From Nageia nagi (lineage: Eukaryota; Pinophyta): a stretch of 64,000 bases of DNA. Below the pieces are notes generated by a model. The model had not been told where the DNA came from. It saw only the letters and a list, made by a program, of their open reading frames with translations, and searched no databases. The stretch spans positions 147,932,001 through 147,996,000 of the forward strand of contig JBITNC010000001.1 of the NCBI GenBank assembly GCA_050084985.1, in the 5' to 3' direction. Both the position numbers and the translations under genes were made by a program. This document shows, piece after piece, positions 35,201 through 47,275 of the stretch; the first letter of the stretch is position 1; every line of letters starts with the position of its first letter.

Positions 35201-36840
35201 TTCACCATGATTAAAACAAACATTTTATAAGCATTCACAAGATGTTTTACTTGATCAATAATAACCAAAGGTAGCTTTTTATTACTTTTTTGTAGACTAG
35301 CTAGAAACATCTTTCCATATTCCACCAATCATAATTTATTCAATATTTTGTAATAAATACCATCTTTATCTCACATATAAGGGTTACCAAGAATAACACC
35401 ATAAATTTCTAAAGGAATAACATCAACCACAAATTCATCAATGTACTTTGCATAAATAGCAAATTTCAATTTACATTGCTTAGCAACTTTCAAACTAGCA
35501 TTATGATGCACCCATCTCAAAGGATATGAATTTGGATGGTTGAAAGTTTTCAATCCCAAATTACTTACCAAAGTCTCTAAAATCAAATTTACTTGATAAA
35601 CTAAATTAAAAATGCAATCTACTTTAGTTTTTAATTTGAATTTTGAGGTGAAACAATTGAATCCTTTATTTTTTAATATCTTGAGGTTCCTTAACCTTTA
35701 GAATGATTGAAAAATTTACTCTCTTATCACCATCTAAAATTCCTTCAATATCATCAAATATAAGAACTATAGCATTAGTTTTTTATTTATTATTATGCTT
35801 ATATGAACATAATTTCAAATGTAATTTTTAACATTTATCATCAAAATAACCATCTTTATCATAATGATCACAATGTCTAGTATCACCTTCTTTCTTTGAA
35901 ATATTAGTGGTTTTAGTTTCTTGGTTACCTTTTCCTTTATCTTAAGATTTACCTTTTTCTTATACTCCCTTTAAATTAGAAGCCTCCTTGGATTCATCAT
36001 ATTGTCTCTTTGCTTTACCATTCTCCTCTAAGTATTGCACTTGAACACACACTTAATCAAGATTAGTAGGATTAAACAATATGATAGTCTTTTGCAAATG
36101 ACTATGTAAACCTCCAATGTACTTCATTAAATTTTGAGGATCTTTTAGTGAAACCCCAAGCAAAATAACTTGTTTCCTAAATTTTGTAGTATATTCCTGA
36201 ACATTTTTTTCTCTTTATTATTTAAAGAATTACAATTTTATCAATTGTTTATTATGATGTCATAATAGATAGAATTGATCTCTTAACGACTCCTTAAATT
36301 CATTCCAAGAAGATATTTTCAATAAGTGTTCATGATTAAGAATTTCTATATAGATTTTTCACCAAACTAAAGTATTTTCACTTATCTTTAATTTACCAAA
36401 AGATATTTTATCAACATCATTTACAACACCATGAATTTGGAAATAAAACTCCAATTGTTCACCTTTTCTACATCAACCTTTCCTCCAAAAGTAAGAATAT
36501 CCACTTTGGCCTCCACTTTGAATGGAACTTGATTTGATGAAGATGTTGAATTAGGTCTCTCAACTACATCGTGATATTTCTGATTGATATTTACATTTGC
36601 TCTAGCAACCAACAACTCAACCAAATGAGCCAAATGATTCTCCATTACCAAAAACCTTCTTTCAAAATTAGAATCCATTATGGTATGAACAATAGACTGT
36701 TGCTCCTCTACATTATCTATTTTAGTTGCTCTTCCCTTTTGACCAATCTCAAGATCCTCTAGAATTAACTCTGGCCTTTGAGATCTCCTTTCAAACATCA
36801 AAAACATGTCATTGGCCTAAAATACCAAAAATTTCAATCT
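32210..36840 (-). pseudogene. Ty3/gypsy gag-pol remnant
   Basis: Minus-strand order. Gag start at 36807-36421, with SNFERRFLVMENHLAHLVEL and KVDILTFGGKVDVEKVNNW. CCHC-like HCDHYDKDGYFDDKC near 35880-35830. Aspartic protease at about 35640-35370, where the DSG site is replaced by NLV, followed by YQVNLILETLV and VVDVIPLEIYGVILGNPYM. RT at about 35010-34140 with YLNDIFIY at about 34525-34575, in place of catalytic YLDD. RNase H with VETDASDYAMGAILL (34120), [12 protein letters not shown] (34000) and HTDHQPLNYLQTQ (33930). Integrase with PCPWESISMDFVGG-like text near 33300, and the integrase end at 32729-32505 (YNMRHEKYRVDHKFHVENH, WLYLNKERLQ). Many stops. The altered protease and RT sites alone would inactivate it. 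Confidence 0.9.
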
Positions 36841-36858
36841 CAAATTTGACATACACAA

Positions 36859-36870
36859 GCTCTGATACCA
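36859..36870 (-). other. Primer-binding site of the gypsy element
   Basis: Minus strand TGGTATCAGAGC, a perfect initiator-Met type PBS, directly follows the LTR end (CACA). Confidence 0.92.
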
Positions 36871-37458
36871 TGTGATTTGTAATCATCAGATGTTTATAAC
36901 ATACTTAGATTCTCACTTATTGATTCAAATGAAAATACATTCACTATTACAAGATCATACAAATTGTATATAAATTTGAAAATTGTATAATGTAAATCAC
37001 AAATTAGCAATCTCAAACATACAATAAGATTAATATAATGATTTACCCTAGTTCATCTTATGTGGGCTAATTCAGCATGAAATTAGAGCCTTCTCTTTTC
37101 ATTGTCTATGAACATTACAATGTTATATGTATAGAGAAATACGATCAACATAATGGTAATACAATTTTTTATAATTACTGCAACCTTCTACAACAAGAAG
37201 AAAATAATCTCAAAATTACAAAATTATGAAATGACTCTTGGTCTTCCTTCAAATCTTACAATCTTAAAATTTTAACTCTCTCAAAGCTCTTATTATGGAA
37301 TCAAAAAGTAGCACACCCTTAAATAAGCTTAAAAATACCTTAAAAACATCAGCGAAGATACTAAATCATCTCATCTACCCAACAAATCAATGTCCCTTCA
37401 AATTCCCCTTCTAACTCATTAAAGTGTACATTGCTAACTATCTAAAATTAATAATTTA
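36871..37458 (-). repeat. 5' LTR of the gypsy element, first part
   Basis: Begins TGTGATTTG next to the PBS. It is cut at 37458 by the copia element and resumes at 45505. Confidence 0.87.
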
Positions 37459-37922
37459 TGAAGAAATTAACCCTTTTTGAATTAACTTCTAATATTTTAA
37501 GATCTCAAGAAGACACTTTCAAGATCAACACAATAGGATAATAACTAAAACTAATCACACAAATAACACAAGATATAAAATGGTTCCTTCTTCTTTAAGA
37601 GTAGGTCCACTAACTAAAATCTTTTTATTTTCAAGGACCTCTCTTACAAAATCTTTTCTCTCTCTCACACTCTAAACCTTTAGCAAAGCTTGCATTACAA
37701 TTGTGTAACTAGAGAAAGGGAGGGTTCTTCTTTTTTTATAAGAAGAAAGTCACTCTATAATTAATACCTTTTCTATTTTTAATCCTTTACCTATTTTTAA
37801 ATTTATACATATTTTTAATCTTCCTCCTATTTTTATTTTTTTAATACTTTAAGGTATCTAATGATACTTTAAGTATTAAGTGAATTTAGATTAAAGAGAA
37901 ATATTACATTAAAATTGTAACA
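37459..37922 (-). repeat. 3' LTR of the nested copia element
   Basis: Aligns with 45114-45504; landmarks are CTTGCATTACAATTGTGTA and TTTTTATAAGAAGAAA. It holds about 70 extra bases near its outer end relative to the partner. Confidence 0.92.
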
Positions 37923-38929
37923 CTCCCCCTTAATGTAATATTGAGATAGAGCATAGAGAGAAGAAGAAAGATAGAGTAAGAGAGATTTCTCCTTTAAAGA
38001 AATACAAATAGAGATGAGAACTTTTACATTATTGATAAATAAGTAAGATATTATTTTGAGACTCATTACAATACCATTTAACAAAATGGTTTACAATATA
38101 ATTATTAACCATAATTGGTTTCATTATAAGTGTATTCAATCAACATTGAGTTGACATATGAGCCTCCATGAGCCTGTCCACATGAAGTAAGTAACCTACA
38201 CTCTCAAGATGAAACCTGAAAGCTACAAGTAGCTCATAAATAAGATCAATTAGATGCATCATATAACATTCATATCAATTACAAGATAAATGAACTAAGT
38301 AATGTCATCCATAAACTGATCAATGATGCACTATAAGTAATCACAAAGATACCAAACCAATACTTGTAGTCATCTGCTATATATAGAAACATGTGTTGAT
38401 CAAAAATAAAAAACTATATGCATATATACAAGTTACTCACATATATATAACCAAATAGTGCTAAAAAACGCATATTGATTCCTCATAGTGATAACAAAAT
38501 AAAATGTACCATGAGTTATTTATACAAAGTGAACTAACCATAAAAGTGTACATTTAGATCAACAATATACATAAAAAAAAACCTCCTAAGGATGAAGTTA
38601 TCATTACAAATATGAATTCAACCTTCACTCCCCTTTGAGTACAACTTCACTACTATAAAAAACTTTAAAAGTGTGCATAACAAAATTTCTATAGCGACTA
38701 GTGAATAAATCAAGAGAGACATAAATGAATAGAGCTATAGTTGTTGCATTAAGAACTTTCTCACAGATATAATGTGCTTGGATTTGAGGTACACTATAAG
38801 TCATCACTAAGATGCCAAGCTCATACTTATAGTTACCATATAGAGGAATGTATAAACAAAGTATACAAATAAAATAAAAGTTTAAAAATTTTATTTAGAA
38901 AGAAGAAATTACATTATTTTAAAGGCAAA
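37923..38929 (-). other. 3' untranslated region of the nested copia element
   Basis: The PPT (plus strand CTCCCCCTTAA, 37923-37933) lies at the left edge. A phrase of about 60 bases (GCACTATAAGTAATCAC at 38330 and ACACTATAAGTCATCAC at 38791) occurs twice. No coding motif was seen. Confidence 0.6.
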
Positions 38930-41900
38930 TTCACCAACCCAATAGACTCCCTAAGCTTATAGAACTAAGCTTCATGAAGGGGCTTGGTGAACAAATCAAC
39001 AAAGTTTGAGATTGATGGGTAATATTGCAAGTGTAGAAGACCATCCAAAGCCTTCTCTTTGATGAAAGTTTTTAGATTTCTACATATTTTTTTCTCTGAT
39101 AGAACATATGATTCTTTACCAAAGCAATAGCTGATTAATTATCTAAAAATATTTGGGATGGATGAACTTGTTCATGCCTTATTTCTTTAAAAAGATGTCT
39201 CAACCAAATGGCTTCTTGGGCTGTAACTGATATTGCATGATATTCAACTTAGTGGTAGAGAGAGCACTAGTAGACTACTTCTTGGAATCCCAAGAGATAA
39301 CACATAAACTAATGCTAAACATATAAGCAAAAGTTGATTTTCTATCATCTTTATCTCCTTCATAGTCAAAATCTAAGAATCCTAAGAGAACAAACAAGGG
39401 TAGCTTGTCATATTTGAGAGCAAGATCTTTAGTACCCACTACATACCTCAAATTTTTTTAATAGCATTAAAGTGTTCAACATGTGGCATTTGCATAAAGC
39501 AAGCCATCAAATTCATAGTAAAAGTAATATCTAGTTTAGAGATAGTTAAATAAATAAGACTACTAATTAGTTGTCTATAAATCATAGCATCTGCCAACTG
39601 AGAGTTGAAACTAAGAGATAAAGTGATTTCAAGAGAGATTAAGATTGCAACATGCTTACACTCCTTCATTCTAAATTTTTGTAAGATATATGAGATATAC
39701 TTTGATTAATTTAGGTAAGTACAATCCTTGTATTAGTACATTTGCATACCAAAGTAGTAGTGCAATAGATTAAGATTAATCATTTCAAAAATTTTCTTAA
39801 GTTTGGATATGTAATCTTTTATGAGGACTATATTATCCCTATAATCAATAGATCATCCACATAGAGAAGAATCAATATCAAGTCTTATCCTTGGTTAAGC
39901 ACATAAAGATCTAAATTAAAGAAGCATTTAGAATACCCAATATCTTTAAAGTATCCTAAAATCTTTTTGTACCAAGCCCTTAATGCTTGCTTAAGTCCAT
40001 ACAAAGACTTCTTTAACTTACACATAAAAGATTCTTTACCTTTAGCAATAAACCTTTTTGGTTGATTCATATAGATTTTTACATCTAAGTCACCATTGAA
40101 AAAAGCACTCTTGATATCAAGTTGAAAAATTTTCCATCTTTGAGCTATTGAAATAGTAAGGATTACTTTGATAGTAGGCATTTTTTTATTAGAGCAAAGA
40201 TTTTCTCATAATCAACTCCATATTTTTGAAAAAAAACCCTTAGTTACTAACTTTGCTTTGTATTTTTAAATCTCTTTAACTGAGTTATATTTGACCTTAT
40301 AAATCTATTTATTTTCAATCAAATTATGTTAATTAGGGTAAGGAACCAAATCCCAAGTTTGATTTTTTATTAGAACCTCATACTCCACATTCATTGCATT
40401 CATCCAACACTCATTCTTTGAAGATTCTTTGTAGGATGAGGGCTCATTTTTGCAATTAATTTTGAAAAATAAAGATTTATTAATGATCATACTTCTTGTT
40501 ATCTTTTACATTAGGGAATTTTATTCTTTAAATGATAAATCCATATTGACATCCAACTAGTTTGGAGCAACAGAGGAATAATCACCCTCATCAAAGTTCT
40601 CATAAGAAGCAAAATATTTAGGTAGTTCATCAAAATTTATATCCCTTGACATAATGATTGCATGGGACAAAGGATGGTATAGCCTATAACCTCTATGCTA
40701 ATTGTTATAACCAATAAGATACACTTTTCAAATCTCTTATCAAGCTTTTTTCTCTTCTCAGGAATAACAAAAGCATAAGCATTATAACCAAAGACCTTAA
40801 AGTGAAGGATGTCAGGTTTCTTTCTTGTTCATGCCTCATATAAAATTTTACTTTCAACTATAAAAAACTTATTCAAGATGTAAATTGTAGTATTTACAAC
40901 TTCATTCCATAAGAATGTAAGAAGATCTCTTAACATACAACTTGCCATTTCTTGAATGGTTTTATTCTTCTTTTAGATAACATTATTCTGCTAAGGAGTG
41001 TAAGGGATAATAAACTACCTTTTGATTTTATGCTTGGTACAAAATTATTGAATTAATTGCTATTATACTCACCCTTATTATCATATCTTAACATCTTGAT
41101 TTTGAATTCAAACTAAGTTTCTACTAAAGATTTAAAATGTTTGAACCTATCAAAGATTTGATCCTTATTTACTATAAGATAACCAAATGTTATCCTACTA
41201 AAGTCATCAATAAAGGTCAAGACATAAGATGCTCTTCCAAGCAATTTAGTTGGAAATAGATCTATCAAATCTATATGCACAAGCTGAAGAAGTTGAGTTG
41301 CTTTAGTTACCTTATCGTTTAAAACCTTTTATCGATTCATTTTACCTGAAATGCACTTCTCATAAAGACTAATTGTAAGTGATATTATAGGTAAACCTTC
41401 TATAAGTTCATTATTTTTTATGATTTGTATATTCTTATGGTTTAGATAACCTAATTGATGGTGCCAAAGATTGCCTCTAAAAAAAATATTAGCTGCAAGG
41501 CATTTCTTTATTGAAGATTGATTCACAATGTAAAGGTCATCTTGCATTAAATTTTTCATCAAAATGGTAAGGCCCTTTTTTTATGTACTAAGAGTGTGAG
41601 TTAAACTCAAAGGAGTAACCTTTTCTTGCAACCTAAATTATGAAAAAGAGATTCATAATGAGCTTAAGCACATAAAATAAATTCTCAAAAATCTTTCCTT
41701 GTATCAATACACTTTCAATACCTTGAACTTTAAGGATTGAACTATCATCTATTATAATTACATCTTTTTTATACTTATAAAAGTTTTCAAACTTATTCTT
41801 TTCAAAACACGTGATTAGTACATCTAAAATCAATAATCCAATCATTTGCCAAAGTACAAAACTTGAAGTAAAAGGTAACAACATAAGTAGAATTCTTATT

Positions 41901-42743
41901 CTTCTTATTATTAGATTTATTTAATTTTTTAGATTCTTTTTCACTTTGATCTTTCTTTTTCTTGAAGTAATCAACTTCTTTATGACCATAGTGGTTACAA
42001 AAATTACAATTTCTATCCAATTTACCTTTGGTTTTCTTAGACTTACCATTATCATAATTTTTTTTGTTCCCACCATTCTTGAAGTTCTTCTTAAGAGCAT
42101 AAAAATTTTCCTTTTGGTTATGATTCTTCTTTTTGAAGTAAGGTTTTATTGGACCAAGTACCATAGATGGCTTCTTAGGAGTGATAATACTTTATTGTTA
42201 AGTATTTTCTCATACTTTAAGAGAAGAGAAAACTTTTTTTCATCATCAATCTAGTTTCAATAATAGTCACAAATTGACTAAACTTAGCAAAGAGGATTTA
42301 AAAGATGATAAAAGTTAGAAACTCATCATTGATCTAATTGCAACCATACCTTACAAGCTGAGTCCTAAGGTCAATAACTTTATATTCATAACCACATTTT
42401 CATTTTTCTTTTGACGTAATTAAAGCAACTTCTAAAGAATGGTGAATCTTCTAAAAAATTTAGTACTAAGGTAGATACTCTTTAGTTTATCTCAAGCTTC
42501 CTTTGTAGTATTTGAAGATATCATGAGGAGGATCTTATTTGAAACTACACGAAAGATCATAGACGTTGCCAAATCATTATTAGTATTATAAGCTTCAAGT
42601 TCTTTCTCCTTAGATGGAGCAACTTAATTTTCATTAACAAGCATATAAAATTTTTATACTTAAAATTTTGCTTTCATTGTTGGTTTCCAAATACCATAGT
42701 TGGAACCATCCAAGATAGGCTTGATTACAAAAGAGTCTTCCAT
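38930..42743 (-). pseudogene. Copia gag-pol remnant of the nested element
   Basis: Gag starts at the ATG 42743-42741 (MEDSFVIKPILDGSNYGIW, then KPTMKAKF). The CCHC knuckle near 42030-41980 is damaged: CNFCNHYGHKEVDYF has Tyr-Phe where the last Cys belongs. Protease follows with WIIDFRCTNHVF, where the DSG/DSGC site has become DFR. The integrase head at 41562-41329 is LWHHQLGYLNHKNIQ and CISGKMNR. RT at 40181-39885 has FQLDIKSAFFNGDLDVKIYM and YGLKQALRAWY, and continues at 39669-39448 with DAMIYRQLISSLIYLTISK. RNase H (about 39400-38940) has GDKDDRKSTFAYMF and the ending YKLRESIGLVN. The order is standard copia. Stops and shifts are frequent, but fewer than in the other copia remnants. Confidence 0.92.
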
Positions 42744-44097
42744 TGCTACAAAATAATATGAAGATAAATAAAGTAAGCATACATGTTGCATTTAAAAATA
42801 AATACATATTCAAAAACTATTCAACAAATCAAATGCTTAATTGTTAATAAAAATAATAATCATGCATCTAAGATCTTTATCACCAAGTATAATCGAAGAG
42901 AGAAAAAAGTTAATGCTAATTTTTTTGTCAAAAATTAAGCCTTCATATGGATGCCCTCAAAAAGCTTAGATCCTACCAATTCTCAACTAGTTCCCTTTGG
43001 GCAGTGATATACTCTCATAAGAAGAAGTACAAGTTATTTTTCAAAGTTGTGACATATGTTGGATCTATCAAATTAATTATCTTGATTACATTTTCAATTT
43101 TTATTCTAAGTTATTAAGATAATCCTTGAATAGATGGGTGGACATGTGGTATCATTACACATATACCTCTCCACCTATACGGAGTTAAGTTCAAACTAAT
43201 AGAAGACTTAAAGGTAATTAAGAAGTACATACTTTTCACCACTTGGATCGTCAGATTAAAAAGCTCCAATTCATCTTATTCTCTCCTCATGGCTTCTCAA
43301 ATAAGTCATGTTACAGAAAAAAATATGCAGATATATTTATTTTATGGAAAATCAATTTTTAATATTTGCATTTTTTGTATATAAAGTAAAAGTGCAAAAT
43401 AAATAAAATACTTAAAAAATGAAATTACATCCCACATCATCCATAAGTATGAATCAAAGAATCCAATGGGTTTTGTTACAACCCCTAATAGATCTCTTTA
43501 CAAAATTTCATTAATTTTAAGTAACAACAAATGAGTCTAAGAGTCCAATAGATTTTGTCATAACTCCTAATGAAATTCTTTACAACGGTTTATTCTAAAA
43601 TTGAAGAATTCTTCCCCTTATTACTTAAAAAATGGACTTAAAATAATTCTTTATTTGCAATTTAACATAAAAAATAAAGAAAAATATTTAAAAAAACTTT
43701 ATCCATTCACATGCATTAGGACAAAATATTAAATCAAGCATTTTAAAAAAACTTATCCACTTAGCATAAACATGCACTTAGAATAAAAAAAAATTAAAGC
43801 ATGCATTTAAACATTTGTCCAACCACATATCAAGCATGCATTAAGATAAAATATCATTAATCCATGCATATTAGCATTGACATGCATAATTAATTAACTT
43901 TAATTTATGCATAAAATTAACATTAACCTATACAATTTATCTTAAAGGTATGCTAAAAAAATTTTCTTATAATAATTTACACTTAAAGTAAAAATAACAA
44001 AAAAAAATATTATTTTTTTAAAATTATAATTAATCTAAAAGAAATTCATACTTTTAGTTATGAATAATTTCTATCTTTTTAAAAAAAATATTTTTGA

Positions 44098-44098
44098 A

Positions 44099-44132
<34 letters not shown>

Positions 44133-44157
44133 TCTAAAAAATATATTAAAAATTTTA

Positions 44158-44209
<52 letters not shown>
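44098..44209. repeat. Two TA microsatellites
   Basis: (TA)n runs at about 44098-44131 and 44160-44208, separated by an A/T-rich spacer, in the copia leader. Confidence 0.9.
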
Positions 44210-44211
<2 letters not shown>

Positions 44212-44250
44212 TAAAAAAACTTAAAAAAAAAAAAAAATCCTGTGTTAAAA

Positions 44251-44326
44251 GGGGGAATGCCCTCATAGAGTTGCGCGCCCCCATAGCGGGTGGCCGCGCA
44301 CCCCACATGGGAGGTCGCGCGCCCCT
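44251..44326 (-). repeat. GC-rich minisatellite in the copia leader
   Basis: On the minus strand three units of 20-22 bases follow each other, each opening with GGGG(C/T)GCGCG or GGGGGCGCGC, with a fourth partial GGGCATTCC. It is a sharp GC island in very AT-rich DNA. A 23-bp minisatellite is found at a comparable place in the related element (61321-61530). Confidence 0.75.
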
Positions 44327-45099
44327 AATTTCTTGTTTTTTTCCATAATAAAAATTATATTTTAAAACTAAAAAAATAGTTTTTTTTTTAAAATAATAAA
44401 AAACAAATTTTTAAAACTAAAAGAAGACTTTTTTTTTAATAATAAAAAACAAATTTTAAAACTAAAAAGGGTAAAAAATAGATTTTTAAAATTAAAAAAA
44501 TACTTTTGTTATAAAAAAAAAAGATTTTTACTAAAATTGTAAAAAAATAGAGTTTGTTCAAATTGTAAACATATAGTTTTACAAAAATTGAAAAAATACA
44601 ATATATATTTTTTCAAAAAAATATATACATGTATTTTTATTTTTACATACATATTTGTATGTAAATTATTTTGCAATAATAACATTATAGTTAAAAAAAG
44701 TTGCAAAAATTTTACTCAATTCTTTACTAAGTAAAACTTGCTAATTTAAGTAAAAAAACTTATTATTGTTAAATTTAAGCAAATTTACAAAAAGTTTGCC
44801 TATTATTGCTACACATTAAACAATTTTACTTAAAAAATTGCAACCCAACAAACTAAAATAATGCATAGCAATAACATTAGATTAAACTAACATGTTAGTA
44901 TAACTATTATCTACTATGAACAAATTTTGCTAAATAAAATTTTATAACCAAAGAATCAAAAGAGTTAGTAATAAAGCAAAATTTGATGATGGACAAGGTA
45001 GGAGGGAAATTATATCTTCAAACCTCTTTACCTCAACAAAGTAGATGGAGGAAAAAGAGAAATGACCTTCAAAGATGTTGAAGAGAAACCTCCAATCGT

Positions 45100-45111
45100 G
45101 CTCTGATACCA
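45100..45111 (-). other. Primer-binding site of the nested copia element
   Basis: Minus strand TGGTATCAGAGC, perfect initiator-Met type, two bases from the LTR end. Confidence 0.92.
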
Positions 45112-45113
45112 TT

Positions 45114-45504
45114 TGAAGAAATCTCTTCTCTCTGACAAAATTTCAAGGACCTCTTTTACAAAATCTCTTCTCGTACTTTCATTAACTAAGATCTTCTTAT
45201 TCTCAAGGACCTCTCGTACAAAATCTTTTCTTTTTCTCGTATTCTAAACCTATAACAAAACTTGCATTACAATTGTGTAGCTAGATAAAGGGAGGGTTCT
45301 TCTCTTTTTATAAGAAGAAACCCACTCTATAATTAATCTCTTTTCTATTTTTAATCCTTTATCTATTTTTAAAATTATACCTATTTTAAATCTTTCTCCT
45401 ATTTTTTATTCCCTTAATACTTTAAGGTATCTAATGATACTTCAAATATTAAGTGAATTTACATTAAGGAGAAATTACACAATATTACATTACAAATTCT
45501 AACA
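45114..45504 (-). repeat. 5' LTR of the nested copia element
   Basis: Partner of 37459-37922; flanked outside by ATTTG. Confidence 0.92.
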
Positions 45505-45647
45505 ATTTGCACACTATTGGCTGTCTAAAATTGAATGCCAAACAACTCTAGATTTCGATCTTCAATATGTTTCCAAGCACATATACCTCTAGATTGAGTA
45601 CTGCTTCTGAAAACACAACCTAAAACACAATCCAATTCGGATTAGTG
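45505..45647 (-). repeat. 5' LTR of the gypsy element, second part
   Basis: Continues the LTR interrupted at 37458: ATTTGCACACTATTGG, then CACATATACCTCTAGATTGAG, parallels ATTTGCACATTTTTAG and CACATATACCTTTGGATTGAG in the left LTR. It runs into PPR-derived sequence at about 45648. Confidence 0.87.
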
Positions 45648-46310
45648 TAGGCTATCTCAAGGGAGCTTTGAATTTTATTTCTAAAATACCCATAAAATAT
45701 GAATTGGGTGTGTGGATGTATCTACTTGGTGCTTGTAAATCAAATGTTGTGGTTTTGAGTACCCTAGTAGATCACATGTATACAAAATATACAAGAATAC
45801 ACAAGACTCAAGAATTGTTTAATAAGATATTACTAAAATACCCATATAACCTGAATTTGGTGTGTGGATGTGTCTACTTGGTGCTTGTAAATCAAATGTT
45901 GTGATTTTGAATGCCGTGATAGATATATATGCAAAATGTGGAAGAATAGACAAGACTTGAGAATTATTTGGTAAGATGCATGATGCAAATATAGTTTCAT
46001 GGTATGCAATGATTACAGAATACACACAAAATAAGTTTTATGAAAAACACCCTAGAGACTTTTATTTCAGAAGCACAATAATCGTTTAACAAGATACATA
46101 ATAGAACACATGATGGGTACTCTTTGCAACCCCCCCTGGCTTGACTCTCTCTCTATAGCAAACAAGAAATGCTCCAAGTATTTTAACACCTTCAGATTGA
46201 AATGGTACAAGCTAAGTACTCTACCCCCTTGGAAACTCTTCTTGAAAAATGCAAAATGTTACAAGTGCCCGTCTAAGTTCCTTGCATGAGATTTTTCTTG
46301 GTTGACATTG
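45648..46310 (+). pseudogene. PPR-derived repeat field, right part
   Basis: Two successive copies. The first is at 45655-45830, with GFEFYF.. ISKIPIKYELGVWMYLLGAC, KSNVVVLSTLVDHMYTKY and TQELFNKI. The second is at 45835-46080, with LGACKSNVVILNAVIDIYAK, CGRIDKT, ELFGKMHDANIVSW and YAMITEYTQN. The unit order equals that of 24904-25140 on the other side of the gypsy element. The repeated GGTACAAGCTAAGTACTC phrase follows at 46201. Stops and frame shifts are present. Confidence 0.8.
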
Positions 46311-46590
46311 AGGGTTAGTTTTATCTACCTCTTTATGATTTAGGGGTATTTTAAAACCACCCCTAAAAACCACCACTAAAACCAATAAATGAGGTGGTTA
46401 AAAAATAATTACACCAAAACTGCCTTAAATCAACCACCTCCAAATCCCTCTTTAATCTAGTATAAGTTTGATTCTTGGTGGTTATCATAACTGTTTGTAT
46501 AGTGATTCATCCTAGGAATTGCATATCCTCAATCATTGCTTTCTACAACCATAAAGCAACAAGTCCACATTACAACATCAAGTGATTTGA
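46311..46590. other. Stretch with repeated ACCACC words
   Basis: Phrases such as AACCACCCCTAAAAACCACC recur and the right edge reads TAGTG (46500-46504), which could be the end of a CACTA-type element. No left end or target duplication was found. Confidence 0.3.
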
Positions 46591-47000
46591 TTGGCATGCT
46601 ATGAGTTGTTTGAGTCAATTCCTTTCATATCCTACAATCATCATGTTCCATGAAATTATTTTTCTATTATGCATCTTGTCAACAAAATAATTTCCTTCTT
46701 AATTGCTTTTACGTTTTGAATACATGTCTATCAATGTTATTATCGTAATTGCATGCAAAAGAAATCCACATCTAGTTATTTGTCCATGATTGTCCATGCC
46801 CCATTTTAAAGCTACAAGAGTTGCATATACAAGAAGAATACTTACAAAGGATATTGAATTTGTTCTAAAACCAATCAATTGCATTTCCTAAAAACACTTG
46901 AGGGCCTCCAAACCATACCCATTTTGTGCTACATTTGGAGAATCTTTTATACTCTCTAATAATACTCTAATAATATGTTGTTGAAGATTAATAGGGTGAT
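46591..47000 (-). pseudogene. PPR gene fragment
   Basis: The minus strand reads QNGYGLEALKCF, a stop, EMQLIGFRTNSISFVSILLV, YATLVALKWGMDNHGQITRC, GFLLHAITIITLIDMYSKRK, and after one more stop YFVDKMHNRKIISWNMMIVGY. These are successive PLS-class PPR motifs (family form EMQ..GV.PN..TF.SVL.AC..L.AL..G...H..I...G...D..V...L.DMY.KCG). About 110 codons can be followed in one frame with two stops. It is less scrambled than the PPR repeats at 24-31 kb and lies in the opposite direction. Confidence 0.82.
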
Positions 47001-47275
47001 CATTGGAATTTGAATCAAAGGCCTATGCAAGAACTGAAAAATCCTAGTTAATATCCAAGAAGAGTTATCCTTTTACTTGGTTGTTTTCATCCTTCATTGC
47101 ATTAAGAATGGAATTCAATGCTATATACATAAATATCACTGGAATTTGAATCAAAGACCCATATAAGAACTCAAAAATCTTACATAGACTCCAAGAAGTG
47201 CTATCTTTTTACTTGGTTGTTTTCATCCTTCATTGCATTAAAAATGAAATTCAATACCATTTTCACCAACCATTA
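47001..47275. repeat. Tandem duplication of a 137-bp unit
   Basis: CATTGGAATTTGAATCAAAGGC... at 47001 recurs as CACTGGAATTTGAATCAAAGAC at 47138. Both copies run through TTTTTACTTGGTTG or TTTTACTTGGTTG, TTTTCATCCTTCATTGCATT and AATTCAAT. They differ by scattered substitutions. Confidence 0.85.

Larger units (their letters stand above)
42744..45099 (-). other. Long untranslated leader of the nested copia element
   Basis: About 2.36 kb separate the PBS from the gag ATG. The segment 42900-43650 is conserved on the opposite strand at about 62740-63340, so it belongs to the family. The leader also carries two TA microsatellites and a GC-rich minisatellite. Confidence 0.75.
37459..45504 (-). mobile_element. 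Full-length Ty1/copia element nested in a gypsy LTR
   Basis: LTRs at 37459-37922 and 45114-45504 both open TGAAGAAAT and end (C)TAACA or GTAACA. The flanks ATTTA (37454-37458) and ATTTG (45505-45509) form a 5-bp target duplication with one transition. The uninterrupted gypsy LTR at 31761-32192 has ATTTG at the same place. The PBS (45111-45100) and PPT next to 37922 give minus orientation. Interior: an unusually long leader of about 2.4 kb, then gag, protease, integrase, RT and RNase H remnants, then about 1 kb of non-coding sequence before the 3' LTR. A related copy starts at 60306. Confidence 0.92.
31761..45647 (-). mobile_element. Ty3/gypsy retrotransposon interrupted by a copia element
   Basis: The left LTR (31761-32192) lacks its first 200 or so bases. 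The right LTR is in two parts, 36871-37458 and 45505-45647, separated by the copia element 37459-45504. Joined, the parts match the left LTR in order. The initiator-Met PBS sits inside the right LTR and a short polypurine run (plus strand CCTCCTTAA at 32193-32201) inside the left LTR, so the element reads on the minus strand. It holds gag, PR, RT, RNase H and integrase remnants. PPR-derived repeats flank both sides, so it landed in that field. Confidence 0.87.

Noticed and set aside
44054-44348. Open frames on both strands with long Tyr-Ile runs
   Set aside because: They translate the TA microsatellites and GC-rich minisatellite, so they are not genes.
46370-46507. Possible short CACTA-type MITE ending TAGTG at 46504
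   Set aside because: The left end does not form a convincing inverted repeat and no 3-bp target duplication was found.
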